A DNA stretch of 48,322 nt from contig NZ_JADEWV010000023.1 in assembly GCF_015207455.1 (NCBI RefSeq), forward strand, positions 1 through 48,322, written 5' to 3'. Under the pieces are notes generated by a model that was not told where the DNA came from, did not search any database, and was given only the letters and a program-made list of their open reading frames with translations. Made by a program: the position numbers and the translations under genes. Below are positions 18,480-27,536 of the stretch, one piece after another (position 1 is the first letter of the stretch; each line of letters begins with the position of its first letter). This DNA comes from Microcoleus sp. LEGE 07076 (GTDB lineage Bacteria; Cyanobacteriota; Cyanobacteriia; Cyanobacteriales; Microcoleaceae).

Positions 18480-19042
18480 TGATGTATCCCAAATAATAGA
18501 ACTGCCAACCCTTTAGTCAACTATTTTTTACAAAACTTTACAATCCCCCCATAGGGGATTTTCTTTTCAGAATCTGCATATCTTCGGCTTATTGATAATA
18601 TTTATCAATAATCTGCGACCAACTCATTGCCAAAATCCTTAAAAAATCAAGCTTTGAGACAAATATTAAAAAAAAAAAAATAACTGAAAGTCAATAATTC
18701 GATTAATTCTACTTTGTTGAGAAGCAATTGCATTACTAGCTTTCTAAAAAAGCGGTAGAATGCCCATAATCTCGTAAAAGTAAAAGTTTTGCGTGCTCTA
18801 AAAACTAAGAAGTCGGATTTTTTTGCTAATAAATCTCGTTTTAGCAGTATTTTGCGGTGTTTCGTCGTGCGATCGTGCGATCGATCTCTTCTGCACGAGC
18901 TGCATTCTCAAGAAACTCAAAATACTAATGCAGTTATTCTCAAATACCTTCTCTAACAATCCACAACCAAGGATACCCGCCAGCCCTGCAACACTCACTC
19001 GAAGACTCAACTACCAATTCAGTTACATTCGTATTAGTAGTA
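18480..19042. other. spacer upstream of the Ni/Co operon
   Basis: A/T-rich with a poly-A run near 18665 and no convincing gene. A short hairpin AATCCCC-CCATA-GGGGATT followed by TTCTTTT at 18542-18566 could act as a terminator on the plus strand or as a leader hairpin for the cbiMN transcript. I do not see a cobalamin riboswitch core. Confidence 0.35.
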
Positions 19043-19461
19043 ATGGTTTATACCAGACATTTGGCATTTCCCTTGCTGCGTGGTGCCGGTAAAATCTTGC
19101 CGCAAATGCGTACCTAGCCTTTTGGTCAACTTTTTTGAGTTTTTTAGCCATTGCTATCGGCAACTGGGCTTATATGCGTTATCGAGCAGTCATAAATTTC
19201 GGCTGAGCAAGAGCTTTGCCCAAATAAAACTCACCTTTATGGCAGTAAGTTTTGACGGAATATCACGAATTTAGCGTGCTATTTACATTACCTTTGACAG
19301 CAGCTTGTGCGTCGATTTTGTGGAACTACGGCGATGCAATTTTAGAGCAACAAAATCGCCCAATTTTAACCGCTACCTGCGTCGCGTTGATGGCAATCAT
19401 GTTTTTGGCAATGGGCGGCATGGTAAGCGGAATTGGCGTTGCTAAAATTCACGCCTTGTAG
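19043..19461 (+). pseudogene. decayed small membrane-protein gene (tentative)
   Basis: Three fragments in changing frames read as one membrane protein. The first is a start MVYTRHLAFPLLRGAGKILP (19043-19117, ending at TAG). The second is AFWSTFLSFLAIAIGNWAYM (from about 19118, ending at TGA 19204). The third is FSVLFTLPLTAACASILWNY followed by ALMAIMFLAMGGMVSGIGVA (19252-19461). Helix-like composition continues across stops and frame changes, as expected for a gene in decay. I do not recognise the family. Chance open frames are a real alternative. Confidence 0.3.
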
Positions 19462-19576
19462 TTAACAGTTAATCTATCTAAGATTTTGCACCATTTTCCA
19501 TCATCTTTTTATCGGCGGGCTAGGAGCAACGACCCACAAGAAAATTAAATTTTTGTGGCACAAGCCGGACAGCCTG

Positions 19577-19730
19577 TTAAGGATAAAAAATTTAATAAAT
19601 TAAACATCTGCCACACTGCTCTCTCTCCAGAAGCCCGGGGTAAAAAGAGGCAGAGTCTCGCCCCAGAAGCATTACCAGGCTCTTCCTGGTAACGAGCCAA
19701 TCGCTTAAGTTATTAAATTTTCATTCCTAA
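19577..19730. mobile_element. miniature inverted-repeat element, family A-like
   Basis: Ends TTAAGGATAAAAAATTTAA and the imperfect complement TTAAATTTTCATTCCTAA, clearly related to the ends of the family A elements at 7927 and 19813. The interior differs and holds a hairpin TTACCAGG-CTCTT-CCTGGTAA. 154 bp, non-coding. Confidence 0.65.
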
Positions 19731-19812
19731 GCCAGAATGATGTTCTTCGATAATCTAAAATCTTCAAGCCCCCGAATTTATCCGTGGGGTCGCCTCTAAA
19801 ATCTAAAATCTA

Positions 19813-19910
19813 AGGAATGAGAATTAAATAACTTACCATTTGATGGTTATGGTGGGATGGGCGGGACGCCCATCCCACAAACTTGTCTAAGTTATTTAAT
19901 TCGCGAGCCT
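19813..19910. mobile_element. miniature inverted-repeat element, family A, copy 2
   Basis: 98 bp, inverted relative to copy 1 at 7927-8025. AGGAATGAGAATTAAATAA and the complementary end TTATTTAATTCGCGAGCCT flank the same GC-rich core (GGATGGGCGGGACGCCCATCC). The spacer 19462-20152 holds this element, the one at 19577, and short AATCTAAAATC repeats, with no intact gene. Confidence 0.8.
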
Positions 19911-20152
19911 AAAATCTAAAATCGAATGACTCCTGACTCAATGCCTTAACGAAAAGACTTTTTCAACAAGCCCTAACTTAATTAATGTGAGGTTTGATGA
20001 TCCCAACAAAAAATAAGCCGCTCCCAGCCAGGGAGATGCACAAAATAGTCTGGGTTGACGTCGGAGTTTTGACTCTTTTCTTTGTGACTTTTCCCATCAC
20101 AATGTAGCGCCTTAGTCAAAAAGAAAACTTTCGCCGTTTTCACGCCAAGTCT

Positions 20153-20722
20153 TTGAGAATTGAAGGGCAAAACTCCGCTAGTGCTGTTGCTAATAAACCG
20201 GCCCAAGTAACAGCGGCTAACAGCAGCGCACCGATTGCTACAAATAATTTAGCTGCGGACACTCAGCAAAAAATGGCTGAAAAACTTCCTAAAACTGTAC
20301 CTTTCACTAATAACTCCGCTCAAACGCCTCTTGCGAGCAGCCCTACAGATAAGACTGTCCAAGCTGCACCTGTATCAGCAGCTAATCAGGAAGTTGTGGC
20401 GGTGGATGGGACTAATCAGACAGCAGCAATTATCGATCGCACTCAACTAGATGAATTAGCTCTCAAAGTGTAGGATCGCATTGAGCGACGTTGGCAGACT
20501 AGCCCTACCTTCACACAAAATCTAGTCGATCGCGTCTGTGCAAGTCAAGAATGGGCGATCGCCAATTTCGAGCCTCTCAATCAACCAGCCCAGGATTACA
20601 CCCAAGAAACTCCTTTACCAAATCTGCTCAAATCTGCCCAAACTACCAGCAGCAGTACAACACCCCTAACTAAATTGACAGTAGTATTTGCACCCACTGG
20701 AACCTTAGAAGTTAACCGCTAA
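20153..20722 (+). pseudogene. conserved cyanobacterial hypothetical, interrupted by in-frame TAG
   Basis: One frame runs from about 20153 to the TAA at 20720-20722, broken only by TAG at 20471-20473. Before the stop are a low-complexity Ala/Ser/Thr/Asn region and DRTQLDELALKV. Right after it the frame continues with DRIERRWQTSPTFTQNLVDR, then WAIANFEPLNQPAQDY, and LTKLTVVFAPTGTLEVNR. I recall full-length cyanobacterial proteins with the joined form (LYDRI...TRPTF...), so the TAG probably replaces a Tyr or Leu codon. The start is uncertain (TTG only), so the N-terminus may also be damaged. Function unknown. Confidence 0.65.
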
Positions 20723-20838
20723 CTCACATACAACATCTCTCCCGTAAGGTGTACATCATGTACCTTACTTTTGCTTGTCAACTAAAATGTGATATCATAA
20801 ATAGCACCCTGTAAAGCATTCTACCTCTCAGACAAACA

Positions 20839-21273
20839 ATGAAAGAACTCGACGATAAAAAAACCCAAGAACTGCTATGCACCATCATGGAATGGGAACT
20901 AGCAGGAATAGTGCGCTACACGCACTATGCACTAATGGTTACAGGGCCAAACCGAATTCCCATCGTGCAGTTTTTTCAAGCACAAGCAAACGAATCCCTA
21001 GTCCACGCCCAACAAGCTGGAGAAATTCTCACAGGTTTAGACGGACATCCCAGCCAGAGAATTGCCCCCATCGAAGAAACCTACAAACACTCCATCAAAG
21101 ACTTGTTGGAAGAAAGTTTAAATCACGAAAAAAAAGCGCTAGAACAGTATAAATCCTTACTTGAAGTTGTCACAGACTCTAGCGTTTATCTCGAAGAATA
21201 TGCCCGCACAATGATCGGACAAGAAGAATTGCACCAAGTAGAGCTCAAAAAAATGCTGCGGGATTACAGTTGA
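20839..21273 (+). CDS. ferritin-like / bacterioferritin-family protein
   Basis: A 144-residue four-helix-bundle protein. Iron-ligand patterns are MEWELAGIVRYTHY (Glu in helix A), ANESLVHAQQAGE (Glu and His, ExxxH, helix B), SLNHEKKALEQYKSL (helix C) and MIGQEELHQVEL (ExxH, helix D). That is a complete diiron ferroxidase-type set. It sits 111 bp upstream of an FTR1-type iron permease on the same strand, so a joint role in iron import and storage is likely. Whether it makes a 24-mer cage or a smaller assembly is not visible. Confidence 0.82.
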   Translation: MKELDDKKTQELLCTIMEWELAGIVRYTHYALMVTGPNRIPIVQFFQAQANESLVHAQQAGEILTGLDGHPSQRIAPIEETYKHSIKDLLEESLNHEKKALEQYKSLLEVVTDSSVYLEEYARTMIGQEELHQVELKKMLRDYS

Positions 21274-21384
21274 TTTTATTGAAGGAAGAATGAACAATGA
21301 AGAAGGAACAAGGAAGAATCGCAAATTCTACCTTTTTCCTTGTTTCCAAATGCCCTGTTTGCCCTGTTTGCCCAATTCCCATAA

Positions 21385-22362
21385 ATGAACTTTACTGAAG
21401 CTATCCCAACTTTTGTAATTACCCTCCGCGAAGGCGTTGAAGCTGCTTTGGTCGTCGGAATAGTCCTAGCTTGCTTGAAAAAAGCCGAGCAAACTAATCT
21501 CAATTCCTGGGTTTATGCAGGTGTCGGAGCCGGCATTGCTGCTAGCGGTTTTGTCGGTCTATTGTTTAATGGATTGCTGGCCGCACTATCAACATCTAAT
21601 CAGCCTTACGCACCTGCAATCAAACAGCTATTAGAAGGGGTGTTGGGAATTGTGGCGATCGCCATGCTAAGCTGGATGTTAATTTGGATGACTCAGCAAG
21701 CCCGCTTTCTCAAAGCAGAAGTGGAAGGAGCAGTTACAGCCGCTTTGACAGAAAATACTAAAGCTGGTTGGGGCGTATTCGGCTTAATTTTTATCGCCGT
21801 ACTTCGCGAAGGTTTTGAAACAGTTATATTTGTCAGCGCTCAATTTCAACAAGGCTTAAGTCCTGCTTTAGGTGCTTTAGGTGGTTTGATTGGGGCTGCA
21901 ATATTTGGGGCGCTGCTGTTTAAGTGGGGTATCAAAATTGATATCCGCCAGTTTTTCAAGTTTATGGGAATTTTGTTGCTGTTAATTGTTGCGGGTTTAG
22001 CAGTATCGGCCCTAAAACATTTTGACCAAGCGGCTGCCATTTTGTCGCAGATGGATAATAAGTATGCAGCGATTTGTGTTTATTTTGATCGCACTGCACA
22101 AATTCACTCTTGTATTTTAGGGCCGATGGTGTGGAATGCAGCAGCTATTTTGCCCGATCGGCAATTTCCGGGAGTTTTTTTGAAAGCACTATTTGGATAC
22201 AGAGATCGACTTTATCTGATCCAAGCAGCAGTTTACATCACATTTATAGCAACAATCGGCAATCTTTATTTCCAAAAACTAGGCGCGAAACCTACCGTTG
22301 CGGGCAACAACACTCAGCCTGCTCAAAAGACAAATATTGCTCCCTATAGCAATCATAAATGA
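21385..22362 (+). CDS. FTR1-family high-affinity iron permease
   Basis: A 325-residue protein with seven or so hydrophobic helices. It has both REGxE iron-binding motifs of the family: TLREGVEAALVVG (residues 14-20) and VLREGFETVIFV (140-150). It imports iron, in some bacteria together with a ferroxidase. It follows the ferritin-like gene. The final codons (PYSNHK and stop) lie inside a miniature element that begins at 22345. The native C-terminal tail may therefore have been cut and replaced, without harm to the transmembrane core. Confidence 0.9.
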   Translation: MNFTEAIPTFVITLREGVEAALVVGIVLACLKKAEQTNLNSWVYAGVGAGIAASGFVGLLFNGLLAALSTSNQPYAPAIKQLLEGVLGIVAIAMLSWMLIWMTQQARFLKAEVEGAVTAALTENTKAGWGVFGLIFIAVLREGFETVIFVSAQFQQGLSPALGALGGLIGAAIFGALLFKWGIKIDIRQFFKFMGILLLLIVAGLAVSALKHFDQAAAILSQMDNKYAAICVYFDRTAQIHSCILGPMVWNAAAILPDRQFPGVFLKALFGYRDRLYLIQAAVYITFIATIGNLYFQKLGAKPTVAGNNTQPAQKTNIAPYSNHK

Positions 22363-22470
22363 TTCACAAAATTTGTAGAGTAGTGCCAAGAATGCCTACC
22401 CTCGATCTGGTTTTTTCCCACCCATGAAGAACTCCAGAATAAATTATACAAATGATTTAGGATTGCTATA
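22345..22470. mobile_element. miniature element with IS630-type ends
   Basis: 126 bp bounded by TATAGCAATCATAAATGATT and the inverted end AATGATTTAGGATTGCTATA. The same TATAGCAATCCTAAATCATT end stands at 23831 at the left border of an IS630 transposase remnant. TA dinucleotides at both borders fit IS630/Tc1-type insertion. It supplies the stop codon of the iron permease gene. The 418-bp gap 22363-22780 contains it and the rpaA leader. Confidence 0.8.
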
Positions 22471-22780
22471 GTTTTCAACCCAGTACCTGCCTGCCCACCC
22501 AAAATCTTCTCTAAAACCTCAAATCTGAGGAAAAATCCCTCTTCAGAAGTCTCGCCCGCACGCAGATATCCTGCTGCCCACAAGATTCTTGGCGATCGCC
22601 CTTTCTGATAGACTCCCTTAGCGCTTACAATTAGTACAACAATATTTACAAAGCTCAAAAAGTTCTTAATAAACCTTATAATCCTTAATGAAGCTTAAAA
22701 TTAGTAAATTGTTCGTTAAAGTTACCTGGAACCCCCAGAAGGCTGTAGCCTCCCCCATCTGGTTAGCGATGAGATAAATA

Positions 22781-23521
22781 ATGATGCCTCGGATACTTGT
22801 TATTGATGATGACGCGGCGATCGCCGAACTTGTAGCCGTCAACCTAGAAATGGCTGGCTACGAAGTCACCCAGGCAGAAGACGGCATCAAAGGTCAGGCA
22901 CTGGCAATACAACTGCTGCCCGACCTGATCGTCCTAGACCTGATGCTGCCTAGAGTAGACGGATTCACAGTATGTCAGCGTTTGCGTAGGGACGATCGTA
23001 CCGCAGACATACCCGTCTTGATGTTGACAGCCTTAAGTCAAACTCAAGACAAAGTAGAAGGCTTCAACTCCGGCGCCGACGACTACCTGACCAAACCGTT
23101 TGAACTAGAAGAAATGCTGGCGCGAGTGCGAGCATTGCTGAGGCGCACAGACCGCATCCCCCAAGCAGCCAAACACTCCGAAATCCTGAATTACGGCCCA
23201 CTGACCCTTGTCCCCGAAAGGTTTGAAGCTGTTTGGTACGTTAATACCGTCAAACTGACTCACCTAGAATTCGAGTTGCTGCACTGCTTGCTCCAAAGGC
23301 ACGGTCAAACAGTCTCTCCCAGCGACATTCTCAAAGAAGTTTGGGGCTACGACCCCGACGACGACATCGAAACCATTCGCGTACACATCAGACACCTGAG
23401 AACCAAGATGGAACCCGATCCCCGCCACCCTCGGTACATCAAAACCGTATACGGGGCGGGTTACTGTCTGGAGTTGCCCAGCAACGAGCAAGTAGCCGAG
23501 GAAACCAAATCCTCAGCTTGA
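22781..23521 (+). CDS. rpaA: OmpR-family response regulator RpaA (circadian output)
   Basis: A 246-residue protein, near-identical in plan to cyanobacterial RpaA, the master regulator of clock output phosphorylated by SasA. The receiver starts [20 protein letters not shown] and has phospho-acceptor D53 ([13 protein letters not shown]) and Lys of [16 protein letters not shown] linker [20 protein letters not shown] follows, then a winged-helix DNA-binding domain with [38 protein letters not shown] and [15 protein letters not shown]. The linker and wing sequences are RpaA-specific and exclude RpaB. The first of two adjacent ATGs gives the expected length. It is transcribed alone. Confidence 0.95.
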   Translation: MMPRILVIDDDAAIAELVAVNLEMAGYEVTQAEDGIKGQALAIQLLPDLIVLDLMLPRVDGFTVCQRLRRDDRTADIPVLMLTALSQTQDKVEGFNSGADDYLTKPFELEEMLARVRALLRRTDRIPQAAKHSEILNYGPLTLVPERFEAVWYVNTVKLTHLEFELLHCLLQRHGQTVSPSDILKEVWGYDPDDDIETIRVHIRHLRTKMEPDPRHPRYIKTVYGAGYCLELPSNEQVAEETKSSA

Positions 23522-23564
23522 ACCGGCGCGCCAGATGCCGCAAGCAGTTAAAAATCTCACTAGA

Positions 23565-23594
23565 AAAGCCTGAGAGCGTTTGCTTTCAGGCTTT
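23565..23594 (+). terminator. hairpin terminator after rpaA
   Basis: Stem AAAGCCTGA / TCAGGCTTT with a 12-base loop (GAGCGTTTGCTT), 44 bp past the rpaA stop. The following T-run is short, so it is a moderate rather than strong intrinsic terminator. Confidence 0.65.
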
Positions 23595-23891
23595 GTGGTT
23601 GGGAGTTTGAGATGAATATGTCAACAAATAGCCATTAACTCTCTTGATTCAGAAAAAACAATCCTGCACCATCTTTTAGTCTTACTTTTATGATCAAAGC
23701 TTGCCGAGAAGAAGGTATCGGATTTCTTTTGCCACCTTGTCTTTTCCGAGAAGATTAAATAGTTACTTAAACAACAATACCCTTACTAAAACTACAGCGT
23801 AAACCCATCTAATTTCTAAATTCCGATATATATAGCAATCCTAAATCATTTTCTACACTTATTATGATCTAATTATATCCAATAATTAATT

Positions 23892-24489
23892 ATGACGATA
23901 AAAATGAATAACTTACAACTGCCACAGAAAGATATAGAAAAAGAAAGAGTGGCTTTAGAATTTTTCATTAAAAGCGATCGAACTGTAAGAGAAATAAAAC
24001 GAGCAATAGCTGTAAGGATGGCTATCGAAGGTAAGTCTTACCATGAAAACAGCAAATTTTTAGGTGTAAGTAAAATTTTTATTGGTTATTGGAAAAAACA
24101 ATTTAAAACCAAAGGTGTCGCAGGGATTAAATTAGCAAATAAAGGCTCAAAAGGATATCTAACATCTCTACAAAAAACTGAAGTAATCGAATGCCTAAAG
24201 ACCTAAGAATCTTGGGATTTCGATGAGCTTGTTACTTATTTAGAGCGAGAATTTGGTGTCAGCTATAAATCAAAACAGAGCTACTATGAACTTTTATCTC
24301 TGGCGAAGATTACCTGGGAAAAAAACTCAGAAAATTAATCCCAAATCAGATACAGAACTGGTCAAAAAAAAGAGGGAAGAAATTAACAATATTTTAACCA
24401 AAAACAAGGCTGGCATAGAATCTGGGCAAATAATAGTATTTTTTTTAGATGAGTGTCATCTACTTCATGGCGATCTCAACTGGATTTGA
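23892..24489 (+). pseudogene. truncated IS630-family transposase remnant
   Basis: The N-terminal helix-turn-helix part is ERVALEFFIKSDRTVREIKR, AVRMAIEGKSYHENSKFLGV and IFIGYWKKQFKTKGVAGIK. It is broken by TAA at 24204. The frame then continues with ESWDFDELVTYLEREFGV up to a frameshift at an A-run near 24320. The next frame gives GKKTQKINPKSDTELVKK and the start of the DDE domain, IIVFFLDECHLLHGDLNW, where the first catalytic Asp is visible. The remaining DDE domain is absent. The left border is at 23831 (TATAGCAATCCTAAATCATT), shared with the miniature element at 22345. The spacer 23522-23891 has no gene other than this border. Confidence 0.85.
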
Positions 24490-24905
24490 CAATATGTTAA
24501 ATTTTTATGTTACATATTTCAACTAAAACAAGTAAGAAATATTATTAAATAGACTTGACAATATATTATAATTGTTGCTTATATCGCGGTTCTCAAGCTT
24601 TGTGAGGTATCAATAGTCCCGACAGTTTTTATATGGCCCAATGGCTTATTGTCGCTTGACTTCGCAGCCCCTGTGGATAATTAAATCAATGTCAGCTACC
24701 TCCCTGACGCGGCATTTAATTCGACTTTTTTATGAATCCTTGCCCCGCGTAAGCTTGTAGTATCGTTCCAAAAACTGTCCGGAGTATTGGGAAAAAGGTA
24801 ATTGGGAAAAAGGTAATTGCCGATCGACTCCTGACCTATTACGCATTACCGATTACCTATTAACAGACATTAGATTAACTTATTACCCAAAGTTCGGGAG
24901 AGTTC
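24490..24905. other. 416-bp gap with possible structured segment
   Basis: No protein gene seen. GACAGTTTTT at 24621 and AAAAACTGTC at 24770 form a spaced inverted repeat around a segment with several small hairpins on the minus strand (GTCAG...CTGAC and GGC...GCC). It could be a miniature element, a piece of an IS end or an untranslated RNA. A repeated GGGAAAAAGGTAATT near 24790 follows. Confidence 0.3.
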
Positions 24906-25757
24906 TCAAGCAACTTCCGAATCGCTACGTTGGTGTTCCATCCGAAATACATTAGCGTACAAACTAGCAACAATTTGTTTGCCTTCCTGCGTCAATTGCA
25001 AGTAACCGAGAGATTCGCTGATGTGAGGATAAATGCTGCTCCAGTAAAACTTTGAGTAGCTTTGTAGCAAGTCACCCGGATGTCGGTAGCCTAAAAGTTT
25101 AGTAGCACCGCTTTCTTCCAACTCGTAAAATAACGCACCAATTTTCTGCAAATATTGTGGGTTGCTGAGCTGACCTATCAAGTCAGCGCCGCGAACTAAA
25201 CTAGAATAGTTAACTGCATCTTCGTTGGTATTGCCGTCGAGCACTGAGAAACGAGTTTGTTCTATGTTGTGCTTAATTATCTCAGCATTAATTAGCTTGT
25301 GGTTGCCGAATCGCTCGTCAATGAAAAGTTTTGCTCTGTCAACTCGGTAAGCAGCTAGGCTAGCCGCTGTGGCACCGGGAGCAAGTGCAACTCTCATGCC
25401 GTCTTTTCCGGTAGCATACAGTCCTTCTGATTCTTGGTCTTGCCTACAAACTCCTTTGACATATCCGATGTCTTGGCACAGCAAAGAAATGATGTAGTGG
25501 AGCCAGTTTTCGCAGGATACTCCGCCCTTGCGAATGTGTTTTCCCCGCAAGATTTCTTGACCTACTAAGGTAATGCAAATGGCGTGTTCTACATTGTGAT
25601 AAAGAGCGTCGCTGTTGGCTATGTTTTCTAATGCCATTGCTCCCACCCAGGCTATTATGTCTGCATAGTCGGATTTGTAGCCTCCGTAAGTGCGGCTGTA
25701 CCCGTTCTCAAGTTGTTGAATGAAAGCCTCGATTAGCAGTTCTGTGGAATTAAACAT
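24906..25757 (-). CDS. HD-superfamily phosphohydrolase-like protein with altered HD motif
   Basis: A 283-residue soluble protein of the cyanobacterial HD-like phosphohydrolase family. Helices with ALYHNVEHAICITLVGQEIL, ENWLHYIISLLCQDIGYVKG and VDRAKLFIDERFG are clear, then SSLVRGADLIGQLSNPQYL and FYELEESGATKLLGYRHP. In relatives as I recall them the second motif reads LLCHDIGY. Here it is LLCQDIGY: the His of the HD pair is Gln95 (codon CAA), next to Asp96. The other ligands (His in YHNVEHA, the later Asp in RGADLIG) remain. So it may bind ligand without full catalysis. The start is ATG 25757. Confidence 0.75.
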   Translation of the reverse strand: MFNSTELLIEAFIQQLENGYSRTYGGYKSDYADIIAWVGAMALENIANSDALYHNVEHAICITLVGQEILRGKHIRKGGVSCENWLHYIISLLCQDIGYVKGVCRQDQESEGLYATGKDGMRVALAPGATAASLAAYRVDRAKLFIDERFGNHKLINAEIIKHNIEQTRFSVLDGNTNEDAVNYSSLVRGADLIGQLSNPQYLQKIGALFYELEESGATKLLGYRHPGDLLQSYSKFYWSSIYPHISESLGYLQLTQEGKQIVASLYANVFRMEHQRSDSEVA

Positions 25758-25910
25758 ACCCTGTTATTTTACCTTTATATTGCCTTTGAATAGCGGTGGA
25801 TCGAGTTTTAGTTTATTTGAATTTAGAGCAAAATCTTCACTCAAAACTTATATTTAATTCAGGCTTTGTGGGTGGTTGGTACTTACATGAAGGCAGTTAT
25901 CTCAACTTTC

Positions 25911-26123
25911 CTAAGCAATTGGATCCACTACTGACACCCATCCCCGCCTCACTGCGTAGAGCAGCCTGCTGACAATTTTTAGATCGTCTGAACTTTTTAA
26001 ACTTTCAGAATTAATTGCGTTTTGTATTTGGTGGAACACAGTCCGATCGATCTTACCGGATTTCCATATGTTTAAGTAAAGTTCGGAAATTGTGTGCTCG
26101 GGAATATAAGTTTTGGTTCTCAT
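25911..26123 (-). CDS. small conserved cyanobacterial protein
   Basis: The 70-residue product ends AVRRGWVSVVDPIA. The pattern of an N-terminal helix, KSGKIDRTVFHQIQNAI, then a middle helix and a C-terminal RGW/V-V-D tail resembles a family of 60-80 residue cyanobacterial proteins of unknown function that I have seen with the form IxRxDxxxL...ALxxGxIxVVD. The ATG at 26123 is clean. No signal peptide or membrane helix. Role unknown. Confidence 0.55.
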   Translation of the reverse strand: MRTKTYIPEHTISELYLNIWKSGKIDRTVFHQIQNAINSESLKSSDDLKIVSRLLYAVRRGWVSVVDPIA

Positions 26124-26562
26124 CTGCGGTCAACTGAATGTATATTTCTGATTATCCGGCAATTTTAGATAAGTTTATGTGATATGGATCGGGCCCAGAC
26201 TGTGATGCGATCGCACCCTCTCAGTTGACGGGCGTCTCTGGAAGATGCTGAGGCGATTTTCATAAATTTTGCTGGCGGCTGCGACCCCGATCGCAGTTGA
26301 GATTCAATTAATAATAGGCCACATATCCATTGGCTGGTTCCGGCGAGGTCTTCGTCCGAACTTCCAGCAACCAAGGAAGTTCGGACGAAGACCTCGCAAA
26401 TTCCTTGCCAAAAAAAGTCTCATGGTGTAACATATAGAGTCTGGTATCCTCACTTACCCATAATTATTTTCATTTATCCCGTCCCCCCAGAGGGGAAGGG
26501 ACTTTCAGTGCGGATGCCGCCAAATCACTATATTCAGCAAAAAGCTAGAAATGCCGTAACTC
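26124..26562. other. upstream region of the str cluster
   Basis: 439 bp without a gene. It holds the perfect hairpin at 26343-26397 and, closer to rpsL, a C/G-rich hairpin GTCCCCCCAGAGGGGAAGGGAC at 26481-26502. The second might act as a leader element for the ribosomal operon. Promoter position is not certain. Confidence 0.4.
26343..26397. repeat. perfect 23-bp inverted repeat, 9-base loop
   Basis: The left arm is 26343-26365 (GCGAGGTCTTCG then TCCGAACTTCC). The right arm at 26375-26397 is its exact complement, and the loop is AGCAACCAA. There are no mismatches in 23 bp and no T-run follows on either strand, so it is not a typical terminator. It lies 166 bp upstream of rpsL. Confidence 0.9.
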
Positions 26563-26943
26563 ATGCCCACTATTCAGCAACTCATCCGTTCAGCACGAGA
26601 AGAAACGCAGAAAAAAACCAAATCGCCAGCTCTCAAAAGTTGCCCCCAGCGCCGCGGAGTTTGCACCAGAGTGTACACGACCACCCCGAAAAAACCCAAC
26701 TCGGCGCTGCGGAAGGTGGCTCGGGTGCGACTGACATCTGGTTTTGAAGTGACAGCCTACATTCCGGGTATCGGTCACAACTTGCAAGAACACTCGGTAG
26801 TAATGATCCGGGGCGGTCGGGTAAAAGATTTGCCCGGAGTTAGATACCACATCATTCGCGGTACATTAGACACCGCCGGAGTTAAAGACCGCAAGCAAGG
26901 TCGTTCCAAGTACGGAGCCAAGCGTCCTAAAGAGAAAAAATAA
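26563..26943 (+). CDS. rpsL: 30S ribosomal protein S12
   Basis: 126 residues. [14 protein letters not shown] starts it, with the universal loop [39 protein letters not shown] and [10 protein letters not shown]. Lys43 is in its wild-type form, which normally means streptomycin sensitivity. It sits at the decoding centre and is the first gene of rpsL-rpsG-fusA-tuf-rpsJ. Confidence 0.98.
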   Translation: MPTIQQLIRSAREETQKKTKSPALKSCPQRRGVCTRVYTTTPKKPNSALRKVARVRLTSGFEVTAYIPGIGHNLQEHSVVMIRGGRVKDLPGVRYHIIRGTLDTAGVKDRKQGRSKYGAKRPKEKK

Positions 26944-27065
26944 CGCGGACTTGATCGGTCGCCCGGGTGAGAAAGCAAAAATAAGTTCGATCGTCATCGA
27001 TCTAAATTTGTTGAGTCCAAAACCCCAAATTCAGTCAATCAAAATCAAAAAACTCGAATAAAAGT

Positions 27066-27536
27066 ATGTCTCGCCGCACAGTCATTCAAAAACGTCCAGT
27101 TCCGCCAGATCCAACCTACAACAGCAGGTTGGTAAGCATGATGGTAAGACGGATCATGCAGCACGGCAAAAAATCCGTAGCCTCCAGCATCGTCTACGAC
27201 GCGATGAAAACCATCCAAGAACGCACGGGAGCCGAACCGTTAGACTTGTTTGAAAAAGCAGTCAAAAACGCTACACCCCTGGTAGAAGTTAAAGCCCGCC
27301 GGGTAGGTGGTGCGACTTACCAAGTGCCGATGGAAGTGCGTTCCGATCGCGGAACCACCCTCGCCCTGCGCTGGCTGATCAGATTTGCCCGCGCCCGCAC
27401 CGGCCGCTCGATGGCCGCCAAGCTCGCTAACGAACTGATGGATGCAGCAAACGAAACAGGCAGTGCTATTCGCAAACGCGAAGAAACACACCGCATGGCA
27501 GAAGCTAACAAGGCTTTTGCTCACTATCGGTACTAA
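27066..27536 (+). CDS. rpsG: 30S ribosomal protein S7
   Basis: 156 residues, the usual length. It starts [15 protein letters not shown] and has [20 protein letters not shown] and [14 protein letters not shown] at the end. It binds the 3' major domain of 16S rRNA. It follows rpsL after 122 bp. Confidence 0.98.
   Translation: MSRRTVIQKRPVPPDPTYNSRLVSMMVRRIMQHGKKSVASSIVYDAMKTIQERTGAEPLDLFEKAVKNATPLVEVKARRVGGATYQVPMEVRSDRGTTLALRWLIRFARARTGRSMAAKLANELMDAANETGSAIRKREETHRMAEANKAFAHYRY

Noticed and set aside
18480..18600. Cobalamin riboswitch upstream of cbiMN
   Set aside because: No B12-box-like core or long structured leader is visible.
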